Shown here: positions 45,757 to 55,400 of the stretch, piece by piece
Position numbering within the stretch: the first letter of the stretch is position 1
Layout: each line of letters starts with the position of its first letter
NCBI RefSeq assembly: GCF_900167075.1
Contig: NZ_FUWH01000004.1
Coordinates: forward strand, 62,001-126,000
Direction: 5' to 3'
From: Sediminibacterium ginsengisoli
GTDB lineage: Bacteria; Bacteroidota; Bacteroidia; Chitinophagales; Chitinophagaceae
DNA: 64,000 nt
The notes under the pieces: generated by a model
What the model saw: the letters and a program-made list of their open reading frames with translations, nothing else
The model's database searches: none
Told to the model about the DNA's origin: nothing
Made by a program: the position numbers and the translations under genes

Positions 45757-48225
45757 TTAAAGCCTCAGAATGGCAATGATAACCCCTGCCAAGCTCGCTA
45801 AGGCGCTTGATATCCCGATTATCTCACCGGTACTCAGGTTCTTTTTTTCCGGTTTTTTAGGCACAACTACTTCTGATCCAGGTAACACCTCAGGATATGA
45901 TTTGAAAAAAAGAAATCGTTTTGTTGTAGCCGCTTTACCGTTGGCATAAATCACGTATGCATTTTTTTTCCACGCATCGCCATTATAACCTCCTGCTTCG
46001 CTGATATAATCCCTGAATTGATTTTTTTTCTGATACGGGACTTGTGTTGCCATTAAAACTGCTCCACTTATTTTAACCTGTCCGTCAAATTTAGGTACGT
46101 ACAGTTCGTCATTCTCCTTCAGATGTAGGTCTTCTATTGATCCGGGGTTCGCAATAATATATGGCAGGTCTAAAGGAATCTGGTCATAATCACGTGTTAC
46201 TTCAGAAATAACAACATCATTACTGTCCTTGACATTTTTCTGTATTTTCTTTACTACCTGTGCGGCCTTTTGCTTCTCGACTTCGTTTTTATATCGTTTC
46301 AAATAAGCGCCTGCCGGATAGGCTTCCGGTGTAAATCCTCCGGCGCGGGTCAGAAGATCACTTACTTTTTCATTACGGCTGGTCAGTACATATGGGCCGG
46401 GATATTGTACCTGACCGCTTATTTTTACTGACTGAGGTAATAAATATCCAGCCTTACGGCGAATTGTAATCACGTCAAACGCCTGCAAAGGAATGCTTGC
46501 AGTTGGGGATTGCAGATCACCGCTGACCTGTGCCCTGATAATAGTACTGGCTGTATTATTGATCAGTGAAATGCTGTCCCTTTTTACGATCCGGGCGATT
46601 TCAATATTATTATAATAAGCAGCATCCGTAAAGCCTCCTGCCTGTAGTATCAGGTCTTTCAGTGTAAGGTTGGAAACATAATCGTACTGACCTGGTAATC
46701 TTACTTCACCCTGTATGCTTACTTTGAAGGTATCTTTCAGGTCCTGTATCGATGTGATCAATACTTCATCCTCTCTCTTCAATAATAAATTGTTTTCCGG
46801 ATCTCCATTCAATGCCTTCCTTACATCAAAAGAGAGGATTGAACGTGTAAGATCTTCCTGGAGACGCAATACCTGGGCGATAGAACCAAACGCATCTTCC
46901 TTCAGACCATCGGCTTTTCGTATCAGATCCCCAACAGTCATTCCGTTCCTTAATTCATAAACATCCGGGCGAAAAACAGCGCCTGTGATTTTAACCCGGT
47001 TCTGGAAACGATTGAGGATCTTTGATATTACGAAAAGGTCACCGGTTTGAGGCTGGTAAACATTATAAACTCCTTCCTCCAGATCCATCAATTTGCGTTC
47101 CTTTTCATTTCTCTGAAAAACCTTAACGGATGCCATATAAGCTGTATCCGTGAACCCCGAAGCAAATTCAAGCACATTTGTAAAATGCTCGCCGGGTAAT
47201 ACTTCAAATATGCCCGGACGTTTTACCTGCCCTTCAAGTTCTACTCTTTTTTTGTACGACGGAATACGAATAACATCATTGTCTTTCAGACCGATATTAT
47301 CAGACTGATCACCATGCAATAAAAACCGGTACAGGTCAACCTTACGTACTGGCTCCTGATGGCGTATTAATTCTATTTCCCTGAAACTTCCGAAGGATGA
47401 AGGTCCGCCCGCAACATAAAGAGCATTGAACAATGTGGCAAGAGAGGACAGATTATAGGTACCAGGCCTGCTGCTGCCGATCACAGTGATCTTAATAGTA
47501 CGAATTTTACTGAGTGTTACTGAAAGTTTAGCGCCTCCAGATTTCAGGTAGGAATAGACGGTATTTCCCATTACGGAACGTATCTTCTGGGTAGCCGCTT
47601 CGATTGTAAGCCCTGCAACCTTGATCTGGCCAACATTAGGAATGGAAATAAATCCCTCAGGAGAAACGGTCAGCTCTCCGTTGTACTCCTGAACACCATA
47701 TACGGAAATGGTTAACTGGTCTTCCGGACCTAAAATATAATTCATAGGTGTTGCCAACTTTAAATTAGGCTCAAAACTTGGTGCAATAGAGGTATATAAT
47801 TCTGAACCGAAAATCAGCGGGTTTATTAATGTTTTCGGTCCCTCTTCTTTATAATTGGCTTTATCCAGAGAATCTGACGCTTCCCGGTTATTGTTTTCAG
47901 ATTTATTTTTTTCCGGTGTTTTAAATTTGCCGATCGTATTATTATTGGTACTGTTTTCTGAAGCGTTGTTTATGCGCTGTTTCAATTTTGCAAATTCTGC
48001 AGCAGACATTCCTTTTGCGAGAACCAGTTGTTCCACTCTTTCAATCGTATAACCCGAACTGTTCAATTGACTTTTGACTTTGGCTATATCTGCATCGCTA
48101 AGCTGATCAACCTTTATTGTGCTTAAATCCTTTCCTTTAAGCAAATCTTGTGCATCTGATCGCTTTATTCCAAGAAGCAGCACCAGCAAAAAAGCAAAAA
48201 CGCGAAACAATTGCTTATTATTCAT
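45757..48225 (-). CDS. SLBB-domain polysaccharide export protein (Wza-like), system 2
   Basis: This 822-residue homologue of the (+) exporter has a signal peptide (VFAFLLVLLLGIKRSDAQ), a helical N-terminal region (LSDADIAKVKSQLNSSGYTI) and a charged Asn/Lys linker. The Poly_export domain follows (GPEDQLTISVYGVQEYNGEL, IPNVGQIKVAGLTIEAATQK). Several SLBB repeats come next: VIGSSRPGTYNL, LEGQVKRPGIFEVLPG, ITGAVFRPDVYELRNG, IQGEVRLPGQYDY and ISGQVQYPGPYVL. The C-terminus ends in a hydrophobic helix (IGISSALASLAGVIIAILRL). It is the outer export channel candidate for the second glycan. A promoter with an unusually long leader lies just upstream. Confidence 0.93.
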   Translation of the reverse strand: MNNKQLFRVFAFLLVLLLGIKRSDAQDLLKGKDLSTIKVDQLSDADIAKVKSQLNSSGYTIERVEQLVLAKGMSAAEFAKLKQRINNASENSTNNNTIGKFKTPEKNKSENNNREASDSLDKANYKEEGPKTLINPLIFGSELYTSIAPSFEPNLKLATPMNYILGPEDQLTISVYGVQEYNGELTVSPEGFISIPNVGQIKVAGLTIEAATQKIRSVMGNTVYSYLKSGGAKLSVTLSKIRTIKITVIGSSRPGTYNLSSLATLFNALYVAGGPSSFGSFREIELIRHQEPVRKVDLYRFLLHGDQSDNIGLKDNDVIRIPSYKKRVELEGQVKRPGIFEVLPGEHFTNVLEFASGFTDTAYMASVKVFQRNEKERKLMDLEEGVYNVYQPQTGDLFVISKILNRFQNRVKITGAVFRPDVYELRNGMTVGDLIRKADGLKEDAFGSIAQVLRLQEDLTRSILSFDVRKALNGDPENNLLLKREDEVLITSIQDLKDTFKVSIQGEVRLPGQYDYVSNLTLKDLILQAGGFTDAAYYNNIEIARIVKRDSISLINNTASTIIRAQVSGDLQSPTASIPLQAFDVITIRRKAGYLLPQSVKISGQVQYPGPYVLTSRNEKVSDLLTRAGGFTPEAYPAGAYLKRYKNEVEKQKAAQVVKKIQKNVKDSNDVVISEVTRDYDQIPLDLPYIIANPGSIEDLHLKENDELYVPKFDGQVKISGAVLMATQVPYQKKNQFRDYISEAGGYNGDAWKKNAYVIYANGKAATTKRFLFFKSYPEVLPGSEVVVPKKPEKKNLSTGEIIGISSALASLAGVIIAILRL

Positions 48226-48446
48226 ATTGGGGAAATAATTTTTTAAAAATGGCTTCGCCGTCCTCGGTCACATGCAATACCGTGGAAAACAGTAGAATAC
48301 CTATTAGGTAGACCCGAAAATAATAATTTCGGAGCATTATTGAACAGATATTCAAGGCATTAGTACAATACTCCTTGGGGGGGAACAGGAATATTCAATT
48401 CGGCGCACAAATATAAGGGCAAGGATCGTCAAAAAGTAAAATGTTT
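48226..48446 (-). promoter_or_regulatory. Long untranslated leader of the second export module
   Basis: This 221-base gap separates fcl from the SLBB gene. On the minus strand it holds a promoter at its upstream end (48408-48434), a 7-C tract (7 G on plus, 48377-48383) and a small hairpin with 6-bp arms at 48314-48319 and 48327-48332. The SLBB start follows. From the predicted start point the leader is about 175 bases long. No ORF of useful size was seen. A regulatory role of the tract or hairpin is only a suggestion. Confidence 0.4.
48408..48434 (-). promoter_or_regulatory. Putative promoter for the SLBB-Wzz glycan operon
   Basis: On the minus strand TTTTG (48430-48434) is followed 14 bases later by TATATTTG (48408-48415), an exact TAnnTTTG match. 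It lies just after the fcl stop. This is the best promoter candidate in the minus locus and could drive the entire run from 48225 to 21677. Confidence 0.55.
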
Positions 48447-49382
48447 TTACCTCGCCCAGTTTGCGGTTTTGATTTCTTCGTACACTTTTTGGATACCCTC
48501 TTCTAAGGTAGTGGTACTTTCCCAGCCCAGTGCCGAAAGTCTGGAAGTATCAAGAAGTTTCCTGGGTGTGCCGTCGGGCTTGCTTGTATCAAGCGTGATT
48601 TTCCCTTCATATCCTACAATACGGCTAATCAATTCTGCCAATTCCAATATTGTAACATCTTTGCCTACTCCTACATTGATGGGGCCGGGTTCATTGTAAT
48701 ATTCCATAAGAAAGAGACAGGCATCCGCAAGGTCATCGACATGCAAAAATTCGCGCCTGGGAGTTCCGCTACCCCACAAAACGATCGCATTATCATTGTT
48801 CCGTTTTGCAGTTATAAACTTACGCAGAAGTGCCGGAAGCACATGTGACTTCTGGAGGTCATAATGATCGTTGGGGCCGTACAGATTAGTAGGCATTACA
48901 GATATAAAATTACATCCGTACTGATCCCGGTAGGCGTTACAAAGTTCTATTCCGGCTATTTTGGCTATCGCATAAGGCTGATTGGTTGATTCTAGGTAAC
49001 CTGAGAGCAAATATTCTTCTTTTAAAGGCTGTGGTGCTAATTTGGGGTAAATGCATGAAGAACCGAGGAATAATAATTTTGTAACATCATTCACGTATGC
49101 CGCATGAATGATGTTGCTTTCTATCATCAAGTTATCATATACGAATTCGGCTCTGAACGTATTATTGGCAACTATTCCGCCAACCCTGCCCGCTGCAAGA
49201 AAAACGTAATCGGGCTTTTCATTGGCAAAAAAATCACTTACAGCCTGTTGGTTGCGGAGATCCAGCTCTTTTGAAGAGCGAAGGGCAAAATTCGTATAAC
49301 CTGCTTTCTCCAGCTTACGTACAATTGCGCTGCCCACCATACCATGGTGGCCTGCAACATATATCTTAGCATTCTTTTGCAT
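48447..49382 (-). CDS. fcl: GDP-L-fucose synthase
   Basis: This 311-residue SDR epimerase/reductase converts GDP-4-keto-6-deoxymannose to GDP-L-fucose with NADPH. It has KIYVAGHHGMVGSAIVRKLE at the N-terminus, the family-typical FLAAGRVGGIVANNTFRAEF, LGSSCIYPKLAPQPLKEEYL and the catalytic PYAIAKIAG. NLYGPNDHYDLQKSHVLPAL is another hallmark. It lies 12 bases downstream of gmd, so the two enzymes form the GDP-fucose pathway. Their product is a likely donor for one of the glycans made by the surrounding loci. Confidence 0.97.
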   Translation of the reverse strand: MQKNAKIYVAGHHGMVGSAIVRKLEKAGYTNFALRSSKELDLRNQQAVSDFFANEKPDYVFLAAGRVGGIVANNTFRAEFVYDNLMIESNIIHAAYVNDVTKLLFLGSSCIYPKLAPQPLKEEYLLSGYLESTNQPYAIAKIAGIELCNAYRDQYGCNFISVMPTNLYGPNDHYDLQKSHVLPALLRKFITAKRNNDNAIVLWGSGTPRREFLHVDDLADACLFLMEYYNEPGPINVGVGKDVTILELAELISRIVGYEGKITLDTSKPDGTPRKLLDTSRLSALGWESTTTLEEGIQKVYEEIKTANWAR

Positions 49383-49394
49383 ACTTAACTTCTC

Positions 49395-50504
49395 TTATTC
49401 GAACTCATTCTTCACATCAAAGCCACTTTTTTTCAAAATCTGATCTTTTTCAAATAGCATCACATCATGTGCTACCATTTCCTTCACCATTTCAGCCAAA
49501 GTATATTTGGGTGTCCATCCTAATTTTTCTTTCGCTTTCGACGCATCACCGATCAGCAAATCAACCTCTGTAGGCCTGTAATATCTCGGATCAACCTTAA
49601 CAACTACCTGGCCTGCCGGTAAATTGTATTTTCCTTTCGAGGCAGCCACTTTACCAATTTCATTTTCACCTTCGCCTTCAAATTCAATTTCTATCCCGAT
49701 TTCATCGAAAGTCATTTTTACAAATTCTCTGATTTGTGTGGTAATACCGGTTGCAAGTACAAAATCTTCTGGTGTATCCTGTTGCAGAATACGCCACATA
49801 CCTTCCACATAATCCCTCGCATGACCCCAATCTCTTTTCGCATCCAAATTACCTAGGTACAAAATGTCCTGTAATCCCAAAGCTATTTTGGCAACCGCTC
49901 TTGTTATTTTGCGGGTTACGAAGGTTTCTCCTCTCAACGGAGATTCGTGATTAAACAGGATACCGTTACAGGCAAACATGCCATAAGCTTCACGGTAATT
50001 TACCGTAATCCAATATGCATATAATTTAGCAACGGCATAAGGTGACCGTGGATAAAAAGGCGTTGTCTCACTTTGGGGTACAGCCTGCACAAGTCCGTAT
50101 AATTCCGAGGTTGATGCCTGATATACCTTTGTTTTTTTGGTAAGGCCAAGCAAACGGATCGCTTCCAGTATTCTGAGCGTACCGATACCATCAGCATTAG
50201 CAGTGTATTCCGGAGTTTCAAAGCTAACATGGACATGGCTCATCGCTGCCAGGTTGTAAATCTCATCTGGCTGAACTTCCTGTATAATTCGAATCAGATT
50301 TGTTGAATCTGTAAGATCCCCATAATGCAAATGCAGATGACGATGTGGAATATGCGGATCCTGGTAAAACTGGTCTATTCTGGCAGTATTAAATAAAGAA
50401 GATCTTCTCTTTATACCATGTACTTCATAGCCTTTATTCAATAATAATTCGGTAAGATATGCGCCATCCTGGCCAGTGATCCCAGTTACCAATGCTTTTT
50501 TCAT
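49395..50504 (-). CDS. gmd: GDP-mannose 4,6-dehydratase
   Basis: The 369-residue enzyme makes GDP-4-keto-6-deoxy-D-mannose from GDP-mannose. It starts [20 protein letters not shown], and has [56 protein letters not shown], the STSELYG motif and the catalytic [15 protein letters not shown]; later come [16 protein letters not shown] and [14 protein letters not shown]. All are diagnostic. It is 12 bases upstream of fcl. The mannose-1-phosphate guanylyltransferase that supplies GDP-mannose is not in the window. Confidence 0.97.
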   Translation of the reverse strand: MKKALVTGITGQDGAYLTELLLNKGYEVHGIKRRSSLFNTARIDQFYQDPHIPHRHLHLHYGDLTDSTNLIRIIQEVQPDEIYNLAAMSHVHVSFETPEYTANADGIGTLRILEAIRLLGLTKKTKVYQASTSELYGLVQAVPQSETTPFYPRSPYAVAKLYAYWITVNYREAYGMFACNGILFNHESPLRGETFVTRKITRAVAKIALGLQDILYLGNLDAKRDWGHARDYVEGMWRILQQDTPEDFVLATGITTQIREFVKMTFDEIGIEIEFEGEGENEIGKVAASKGKYNLPAGQVVVKVDPRYYRPTEVDLLIGDASKAKEKLGWTPKYTLAEMVKEMVAHDVMLFEKDQILKKSGFDVKNEFE

Positions 50505-50645
50505 TAACTGCTAGCTTTAAAATCGATGCAAAATAAACACTTTATGAGTCAATTATGAAATATCAAATAAAAAGCGTTACAAAATGCGCAGTAATCAAGC
50601 GATCCGGAGGAATAAAATCGCACTAACATTGACTATTTGGATGTA

Positions 50646-51128
50646 CTATTCTGACAGCTCCTTTTGTAAAAGGCAAACGGCATGCGCCACAAGCCCTTCT
50701 TCGCGCCCTACAAAGCCCATTTTTTCCGTTGTGGTCGCTTTTACCGAAACATCTTTTACGGTGATCTCCAGGATGCCTGCGATCACTTCGCGCATTTGCT
50801 GTACATAAGGTTTGATCTTGGGTGCCTCCAGGCAAAGGCTTGCATCGATATTTACCACACTATATCCTTCCGCTTTGATCAGTTCATACGATTTTGCCAG
50901 CAGGATCTTACTGTCGATATCTTTAAAATCTGCGGAAGTATCGGGAAAATGCACGCCGATATCGCCCAGGCTTAATGCTCCGAGCATGGCATCGCAGATC
51001 GCGTGCAGCAGCACATCCGCATCGCTGTGGCCCAGCGCCCCTTTTTCATGTGGTATTTTTACTCCGCCTATAAAAAGATCGCGTCCTGTTACCAATTGAT
51101 GAAAATCTATTCCGTACCCGATACGCAT
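50646..51128 (-). CDS. ispF: 2-C-methyl-D-erythritol 2,4-cyclodiphosphate synthase
   Basis: This 160-residue MEP-pathway enzyme closes the cyclodiphosphate ring in isoprenoid synthesis. The metal ligands are visible: Asp8 and His10 in YGIDFHQL, and His42 in [10 protein letters not shown], followed by the conserved [11 protein letters not shown]. The C-terminal part has [20 protein letters not shown]. The start ATG at 51126-51128 fits the family length. It lies 39 bases downstream of porV in the same orientation and may share its transcript. The isoprenoid product undecaprenyl phosphate is the carrier lipid of the glycan loci, but the proximity is likely coincidental. Confidence 0.97.
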   Translation of the reverse strand: MRIGYGIDFHQLVTGRDLFIGGVKIPHEKGALGHSDADVLLHAICDAMLGALSLGDIGVHFPDTSADFKDIDSKILLAKSYELIKAEGYSVVNIDASLCLEAPKIKPYVQQMREVIAGILEITVKDVSVKATTTEKMGFVGREEGLVAHAVCLLQKELSE

Positions 51129-51167
51129 GTCATGCCTGTTGAAAGATGAATATTTGTTGATGATCCT

Positions 51168-52322
51168 TTATTTCCCTTTTTCACCGAGATTGAATACCAG
51201 CCCCAGCCGCAGGGTATTTGAAAGCGGGTTCCTTGTGATACCGCTTCCCGAAGGCACAAGATAAGATATATTGATCTGCATGAAGTCTAACTGGAAACCG
51301 GCACCTGCAGAAAAGAACTTCCGGTTACCGCGATTCTTGTTCTCGTAGAAATAACCTGCCCTTACCAGGAACTGATCGTTATAATTATATTCTGCTCCAA
51401 GTGACACCTGCAGGTTCTGGATCTGGTTGGTTCCGTCATTGAATGATTTGAGCCAGCTCGATACCACACCCGACGATCTGTACGCTGCCAGGTTGGCCGA
51501 ATCCGTACTGAATACACCGGTTGCAGCAGGCGCTGCCGGCACCAGCAGTTTATTGATATCCATGGCAATGCTCAGCTTATTCGTTTCATCGAATACTGAT
51601 GTGTAAGAAGCGCCTAGCCCCAGATTGGTTGGGAGAAAGTCCTTATTACGTGAATCGTTGGTATAGCCGATCTTGCTGCCCATATTACTCAGTACTGCGC
51701 CCCAGGTCCAGCCGCCGCCGTCTGCTTCCTGGCCGTTATAATAGAGCGAAATATCGCCCGCAACCGCATTCCCCGCTTTATACACAACACCGGTTCCTAC
51801 ATCACCTACTACCAGCCTGGAATTGATATAACGTAATGCCACACCAATACTCAGTTTACTGTTGAGCAGTCTCGTATACCCTGCATCAATGCAGAATTCG
51901 CTGGGCTTTACTGTATTCAGGATATTACCGGAGTAGTCTGTAAGCTGGATATTGCCAAGGCTGAAATAACGCAGTGAAGTGGAAATTGCCTGTTCTTCAT
52001 CCAGCTTGTGGTAAGCCGCCATGCTGGCCAGGTATACATCATTGAGCCCGAGGTCTTTGAGCCAGGGCGTATAGTTGAAAGCCACGGCGCTGTTCTTTTT
52101 TGCGAACATGACTTTGGAAAGATTCCAGAAAGGCGAATTGGCATCGGGTGCCGTTGCAATAGCTGCGTCACCCATTCCGCCCGCACGGGCATCAGGCGAT
52201 ATGCGCAGAAAAGGGACGGCGGTTGATACGATATTAACGGAATCCGTTTGCGCGGAAACCATTCCGCCAGACAGGCAAATCATCAGCAACAGGCCCATTC
52301 CTTTTTTCAAGATAGCATGCAT
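51168..52322 (-). CDS. porV: Type IX secretion outer-membrane protein PorV (LptO)
   Basis: This is a 384-residue outer-membrane barrel of the FadL-like family. It has a signal peptide (GMGLLLMICLSGGMVSA) and the PorV start SPDARAGGMGDAAIATAPDA followed by NSPFWNLSK, then PWLKDLGLNDVYLASMAAYH. The C-terminus ends in SNTLRLGLVFNLGEKGK. PorV shuttles T9SS cargo from the translocon to the attachment complex containing PorU. Its position directly downstream of porU matches the conserved Bacteroidota gene pair. Confidence 0.95.
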   Translation of the reverse strand: MHAILKKGMGLLLMICLSGGMVSAQTDSVNIVSTAVPFLRISPDARAGGMGDAAIATAPDANSPFWNLSKVMFAKKNSAVAFNYTPWLKDLGLNDVYLASMAAYHKLDEEQAISTSLRYFSLGNIQLTDYSGNILNTVKPSEFCIDAGYTRLLNSKLSIGVALRYINSRLVVGDVGTGVVYKAGNAVAGDISLYYNGQEADGGGWTWGAVLSNMGSKIGYTNDSRNKDFLPTNLGLGASYTSVFDETNKLSIAMDINKLLVPAAPAATGVFSTDSANLAAYRSSGVVSSWLKSFNDGTNQIQNLQVSLGAEYNYNDQFLVRAGYFYENKNRGNRKFFSAGAGFQLDFMQINISYLVPSGSGITRNPLSNTLRLGLVFNLGEKGK

Positions 52323-52469
52323 TCAGTGTCAGTTTAAAATACAAATAAAGAAAATTTACCCTGTTTATGGAAGCCACTCTTCAACATTCAGTATAAATAC
52401 TGTGTTGTTATTGCAACTGCCGTAAGGGTTAAGGTCAGGTAGAGATCAATTCATGCAGCGTTCTTGTTT

Positions 52470-55400
52470 TTAGAGCAGGATGAGTTGCCCTGCATCTTCA
52501 TAAGAGGCATCTCCCTTGCGGATCATTACGCGGTAAATATAGACACCTTTTTCGAGTTTCCTGCCATGTTCGTCCATTCCGTCCCAGTTCAAAGCTGCCG
52601 TACGGGTGCCTGTAGTATTGACCTGGCGGGCAATCCGCTTCACCAGCCTGCCGTTCATACTATAAATTACCACCTGTACATCCAGCAATGCAGCCTGCTG
52701 GTTATGTTCAAACGAAAATGTGGTACTGGTAGTGAACGGATTGGGGTAATTCCGTACCCGGGTAACCACAAGCGTATCTTTTCTTGCCACTTCAAAATCG
52801 AGCCGTGCCTGCCCGGAATGATTGGCCACATCCCAGGCCTTGATCACCAGCCAGTGCCTGCCCGGTGAGAGTACCGGCATCCGGTAACGTACTGTTCCGC
52901 TGCGGTAAGTGTCCGGATCCGCTGTATAATATGCATTCAGTACCTGTACATTTCTTTCATCACCGTCTATTGTTACCGTAATGTCATGGCCGATGCCATT
53001 ACCCGACGTATTGATCCCCGATGAATCAGATAACCTCGCCAGCAACAGGGGTTGTTCATGGGTAAGACCGCCGTTTCGGAAAAGTGTGTCATTCAGATAA
53101 GGTTGGATCACCGGTCCTTCATTATCCGTACCGGCTACAGCCGTTGCCCTGATCACAAACGAGGTATCTGTTCCTGCAGCATCTCTCACACTGTCTGTTG
53201 CATACAGGCTGATCCGTGCGCGGCCCGGTAAAAAACTCAGATCCAGCGGCAATACAAAGGAAAAACGGAAGAGGCCGTTTGTTACGCTGGCGCTGCCCCG
53301 GTAGAGAATATTCTGTTGCTGACGAAACCCCGCCGGCTGGCTTCCCGCGCTGTTTCCCCTGGTCCGTAATTCCGCAGGCTTATCGTACACAACCACATTC
53401 AGCATACCGTTGAATGAGCTTAACCTGCTGCCGCTTATCGCTCTCACTTCCCCGCCTATTGTGTAATTACCCAGTGCCCGGAGCGTATCATTACCGGTAA
53501 GCGGTTGATTATTTATTGTAGTGATCACCACTTTCTGTTCCGGGATGGCCAGCCGCAAAGCCGGGTCTCCGAGCAGTGCAAACTTGCGGGGGTTCAGGTA
53601 ATCGCCGGAAACCTGCACGGTATTGTTTTTTCCGCGCATCACCGATTCTCCCAGTGTGGGATATCTGCCGTTTGCATCCGGTTGCAATGCCGCTCTCAGG
53701 TATTGTTCATTGATGATGCGGTTGCTGTATGCAAATACAAGCCTGGTAGTAGTAAGCAGGGCGATGGCTCCGTTTTCCCCTCCCATCAGCACCTGGTCGC
53801 CCAGCGACTTTTTTAAGGGGTCGTCGTAAGGTGCAAAATCACAACTGGCTGTGATAAAAAGCGGCAGCCTGTCTGCATTACTGAAGCGTGCCAGTTCATC
53901 TGCCGTAAGCACAGCTTCTTCGGAAAGGCGCTGGTAACTGCCATGTCCGCTGTAATTAAGGAATAAAGCTCCATCCGTAACACTGTTTACAATGGCTTCA
54001 TTAACCGCCGGGTAACGTGCACCACCGCTTCCGCTTACCAGCGGGAATGCATCGAGGTAGACCTTCTGCTGGTTCTGCAGCGGATTCGTAGCTGCCGCGG
54101 CTGTGGTTAAACTTTCCGTATCGTATAAATGCAGGTTATTATCACCATCATCAGCTACAAAAACAGACTGGTTACGCCAGGAGCCCATGCTTTGCCGGTT
54201 ATGGTAACGGACTATTTTATTGACCATCACCGTGGCATCCGATGCTGATCTTGCCGGTATACGACCGATGCCAAGATCCAGCGCAGCTGGTGTTGTTATG
54301 TTATTGATATCATCACTGTCATCCAGCATACCGAAAAAATCATCCGTGTTATACGTCACCAGCGGATCCAGCGAATTCACACTTTCGTAGCAGGGAACAA
54401 AATTGGTATTGTCTTTCAACCGATACCGGGGGTCATAAGAACCCGCACCGAATAACAACAGGTATTTCGGCATCAATGCCTGGTTACCGGCCGCTCGGTC
54501 GTAGAACATTTTCACAAAATCCCTTATTGCCACGGGGTCTGCGTTACCACTGCCAAACTCGTTGAATACCTGTTCGGTGGTTACTACCAGCGTTTTCAGT
54601 CCATGATGCTGCTCGTGAAAAGCGGCGAGGCGGCGGGCTTCATTTAAAAATGCCGGATGTGTTACCACCAGGTAATCCGCCGCTGAACTTCCATGGAGAT
54701 CCTGGTTGACCATTTTTCCCGCTGCAAAAGGCTGTAAAAGATTTGAGCTATTGAATACAACATATTCGCGCAGTCTTGCGGCATCGTTGGTAAAGCTGAG
54801 CTGGCCGTTGTTCAGGGCTATATTCATTTTTACCGGGTCTGCCAGGTTTGTGATATCCCAGGCTACACTTCCTGCAGGAGCATTGGTTACAGTAAATCCA
54901 GCCACGGAGCCTGCTGCTACCGACCGCCAGTCGCGGAAGAACAGCTGTTCGCTGCCGGTTACGGCGAGCGATTTCCTGCCGTGCAGTTCGAACCAGTTCA
55001 GCCAGGCCTGTGCGCCGGCGGTACCTGGTAAAAAGGTAAAGCCCACATCCAGGGCTGCCTGTGCAGGGATAAAAGTTCCGGAGGCATTTGTTGCGATCGC
55101 ATACATGTCAAGGAAACTGCCCGACACCCCGGGCAATGAAACGGTTTGTACAGGCTGATTGTTCACGCCGAGCCTGAAACTGCTGGCAGCGCCCACAGTT
55201 CTTGCTGCTATATCCGCCCTGATACCGACAGGTTCGCCCGGTACAAAACCAGACCAGCTGACTGTAAAGTGCCGGGAAGAGGTACCGGCATTAAATTCTT
55301 CGCCATACCATTCCTTGCCACTGCTCAACAGGTTAACAAGGTCGTTTTCCAGGTAATAACGTTCGTCGTAACTATTAACCGTTCTGTTGGCAACCGGGCT

